In this document: in pieces, positions 33,196 to 35,184 of the stretch
How positions within the stretch are numbered: the stretch's first letter is position 1
How the letters are laid out: each line of letters starts with the position of its first letter
Assembly: GCA_022795075.1 (NCBI GenBank)
Contig: JAAWGB010000017.1
Coordinates: forward strand, 1-35,184
DNA length: 35,184 nucleotides
Reading direction: 5' to 3'
Source: Clostridia bacterium
Lineage (GTDB): Bacteria > Bacillota > Clostridia > TANB77 > CAG-508
Made by a program: the position numbers and the translations under genes
Notes under the pieces: generated by a model
Database searches by the model: none
The model's input: only the letters and a program-made list of their open reading frames with translations
What the model was told of the DNA's origin: nothing

Positions 33196-34902
33196 TTAAT
33201 TTTTATCTTTTGGATTTACATACAAAGTTTTTTGATTACTATAAATTACCATACCTGGTTTTGCACCATTTGGTTTTTTTACAAACTTAACTTCACAAAC
33301 ATCAACTGGCACATTAGAAGAATTTTTTGCTTTACTATGAAAAGCTACAATTTCAGCACATTTTAGTAAAACATCATCATTGGGTAAAGAGGAGGAAAGT
33401 TGTAAAATAGCATGACTGCCATGAATATCTTTAGTATGAAACCATAAGTCAGTCTTTTTAGCATATTTTAAAGTTAAATAATCATTTTCTTTATTATTTC
33501 TTCCAACTAATAAAACAAAACCATTAATTGTATACTTTAGAGGATTAAAAGAAACATGCTTATTTTTGGTAAGAGAAGATTTTTTTATTTTTGTCTTTTT
33601 AGATTTTTTATAATGATCAGTTTTTTCTTTAAAAATTACATTTTCAGAGATTTCTTCAAAAATTTCTGAAACTTCTTCAACAGAAGAACAATTTTCTAAT
33701 TCATATACAATACTTTCAATATATTTTAATTCTTGTAAGGTTTCCTTTTTTTGCAAACCAACAATTTCTAACGTATTTTTTAATTTTTGATACTTCTTAA
33801 AAAAGCGTTTTGCATTGACTAAAGGAGAATATTTATCATCTAAAGGGATGGTAATTTTTTGGTTGTTATAGTAATTATCAAGAGTTATTTGGGCTAAATT
33901 TTGATTTGGAATTTTATACAAATTAGCTGTAATTAATTCTCCATACAGTTGATAGGTATCCATATTTTGACAAACCTCTAACTTTTCATCAATATTGAAA
34001 AGTCGCTTCTTATATTTTTTTAATAAATCCAAAATCATTTTTAAAATACTATCACGATAAATTTTAAATTCTTCTAAACTCTCTTTTTCATAATAAAAAT
34101 CATCTAAAAAGAAATTTAAATGAAAAGGATTGGAATTATTTTTGGGCATTAAATAATAATCTTTTTTATGGGTATTAACAATTTGGAAATCTAATGCTAA
34201 ACAATTATCTGTTTTAGAAATTATTTGTTGTAAATACTCATATAAAATTTTTAAATTCTCTTGATTAAATGTATCAATTTTAAGAAAATTTATAGAATTT
34301 TCGATAAAAGATTTGCTAATACCATTAAAAACCTCATAAATGGCATCATTAGAAGAAATCTTTTCACAGAAATTTTCAAATGATAGACAATCTAAAAAGT
34401 TATATTTAGCGGTAGTAGGGTAATGATACCTAACATGGGGAACAAGGGCACGATTGCTATCTTCATTGTGAATGTGTCGTAAACTGTCAATGATAATATT
34501 TTGGTCATCTAATAATAAAATATTACAATGTTTTCCCATTAATTCAATAATCATTTTTTTTGAAATAATGTCATCTACATCATCAAAACCTTCAAACTCA
34601 ATTATAACTAATCTTTCTAAGTTGTTAGTTAAGATATTTTTGATATGTAATCCTAAAAGATGTTTACGTAGCACCATGCAAAAGTTGGGTGCCACTTTTG
34701 GGTTTGGTTTGGGATGAGTGGTTAGGTGAAAACGATAATTTTGTGCATCTACACAAATGTTTAATAGGTAGTTTCCACCATCTAAATAAAAACCTAATAA
34801 AATGGTGTTTTTGTTAGGTTGAAATATTTTATCAATTCTTGCTCCTGCTAATGTTTGTAGTTCAGAAGCAATAGCTTTTGTTACAATTCCGTCAAATGCC
34901 AT
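33196..34902 (-). CDS. rqcH: RqcH (NFACT family) ribosome quality control factor
   Basis: RqcH binds stalled 50S subunits carrying peptidyl-tRNA and, with tRNA-Ala, adds Ala tails that mark nascent chains for degradation. It was formerly annotated as fibronectin-binding protein FbpA. The N-terminus MAFDGIVTKAIASEL, NFCMVLRKHLLGLHI, a long central coiled coil and the C-terminal NFACT-R domain (KKTDLWFHTKDIHGSHAIL) are all present. The length, 568 aa, is normal. It has no CGG codon. On the minus strand AGGAG precedes the ATG, and a small leader reading frame ends inside that SD. Confidence 0.94.
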   Translation of the reverse strand: MAFDGIVTKAIASELQTLAGARIDKIFQPNKNTILLGFYLDGGNYLLNICVDAQNYRFHLTTHPKPNPKVAPNFCMVLRKHLLGLHIKNILTNNLERLVIIEFEGFDDVDDIISKKMIIELMGKHCNILLLDDQNIIIDSLRHIHNEDSNRALVPHVRYHYPTTAKYNFLDCLSFENFCEKISSNDAIYEVFNGISKSFIENSINFLKIDTFNQENLKILYEYLQQIISKTDNCLALDFQIVNTHKKDYYLMPKNNSNPFHLNFFLDDFYYEKESLEEFKIYRDSILKMILDLLKKYKKRLFNIDEKLEVCQNMDTYQLYGELITANLYKIPNQNLAQITLDNYYNNQKITIPLDDKYSPLVNAKRFFKKYQKLKNTLEIVGLQKKETLQELKYIESIVYELENCSSVEEVSEIFEEISENVIFKEKTDHYKKSKKTKIKKSSLTKNKHVSFNPLKYTINGFVLLVGRNNKENDYLTLKYAKKTDLWFHTKDIHGSHAILQLSSSLPNDDVLLKCAEIVAFHSKAKNSSNVPVDVCEVKFVKKPNGAKPGMVIYSNQKTLYVNPKDKN

Positions 34903-34906
34903 AGTT

Positions 34907-34951
34907 TCACTCCTTTACTATCTGATTATTATAGTCACTTGTCATGTTCAT
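34907..34951 (-). CDS. Possible 14-aa leader peptide upstream of rqcH
   Basis: On the minus strand ATG AAC ATG ACA begins 4 nt after an AAGGTGAT SD. It encodes MNMTSDYNNQIVKE and stops at TGA, inside the AGGAGTGA that forms the rqcH ribosome binding site. Ribosomes on this leader would cover or deliver the rqcH start, giving translational coupling or attenuation. Its short length means chance cannot be excluded. Confidence 0.4.
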   Translation of the reverse strand: MNMTSDYNNQIVKE

Positions 34952-35184
34952 CACCTTTCTTTAAGAGTATTATATAATATTTATAAGAAAAATAATATAA
35001 CAGAAATATTATATTACCATTACAAAAAGGTTATTGTTTGTAAAAAAAATTTATTCTTTCAATCTATTGATACGATTCATATTTTCTAGTGAACTGACTA
35101 TCTAATCTTTGTCAAGTTCTTTTTATAAATTTATTATATTATTTTTTTGTATAACAAATAAGCGAAAACGATATATTTTTTAGA
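34952..35184. other. Non-coding AT-rich end region
   Basis: It contains several TATAAT-like sequences, as expected for the rqcH promoter region reading leftwards, but no -35 that I can support. No gene, repeat or hairpin of note was seen. Confidence 0.5.

Noticed and set aside
33178..33366. Plus-strand reading frame of 62 residues
   Set aside because: It is antisense to the 3' end of rqcH, has no ribosome binding site, and its sequence looks like a shadow of the real gene.

Overview
The window comes from a very AT-rich, Gram-positive, endospore-forming member of the Firmicutes (Clostridia-like, probably an uncultured gut lineage). This rests on AGGAGG-type ribosome binding sites, AT-biased codons, a spoIIA operon with spoIID and spoIIQ, LexA, AddA, RqcH, and a prepilin-like protein whose N-terminus is common in gut Clostridia. 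Lineage below class is a guess. No tRNA, rRNA, CRISPR array or intact transposon was seen.

Layout. 1-498 is non-coding, with a 74-nt hairpin and a 194-nt imperfect palindrome. 499-5087 holds pfkA, a membrane-anchored hypothetical protein and valS. 5258-6877 holds a 50-aa protein and a coiled-coil protein with ten 33-bp repeats. 6999-10857 is a sporulation block: a promoter with paired Spo0A-type boxes, spoIIAA, spoIIAB, sigF, spoIID and spoIIQ. 11054-12705 is one prepilin-like, glycine-rich surface protein gene split over three reading frames. Then follow lexA, a heterodimeric ABC exporter, a SprT-like protein, a GNAT acetyltransferase and an XRE regulator. 19705-23253 carries two paralogous sigma factor plus membrane anti-sigma-like pairs. 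23375-32580 holds a phosphodiesterase, a damaged histidine phosphatase, an inorganic pyrophosphatase, a MurF-like ligase, a hexapeptide acetyltransferase, a polysaccharide deacetylase, addA (no addB beside it) and a small FxLYD-like membrane protein. A compositionally odd BspA-type repeat gene and rqcH on the minus strand close the window.

Main observation. Three apparent frame breaks occur, one in sigF (8148) and two in the surface-protein gene (12158, 12345). Each is a +1 shift, and each falls exactly on an in-frame CGG codon. Skipping the C restores the conserved protein, with the next codon being GGN (Gly). Checking CGG triplets by eye in about 10,500 codons of recognised genes, I found only one other in-frame CGG, in the foreign-looking BspA-type gene. 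CGG may therefore be an unassigned codon that triggers +1 frameshifting, or CGGN may be read as a four-base glycine codon. Sporulation commitment (sigF) and a surface protein would then depend on this decoding event. A systematic assembly error is the main alternative.

How the genes work together. SpoIIAA, SpoIIAB and SigF form the partner-switching module that activates forespore transcription. SpoIIQ is a classic SigF target and has a SigF-like promoter here. SpoIID is a peptidoglycan hydrolase of engulfment. LexA and AddA serve the DNA damage response and recombination repair. RqcH acts on stalled large ribosomal subunits, which is notable if CGG stalls ribosomes.
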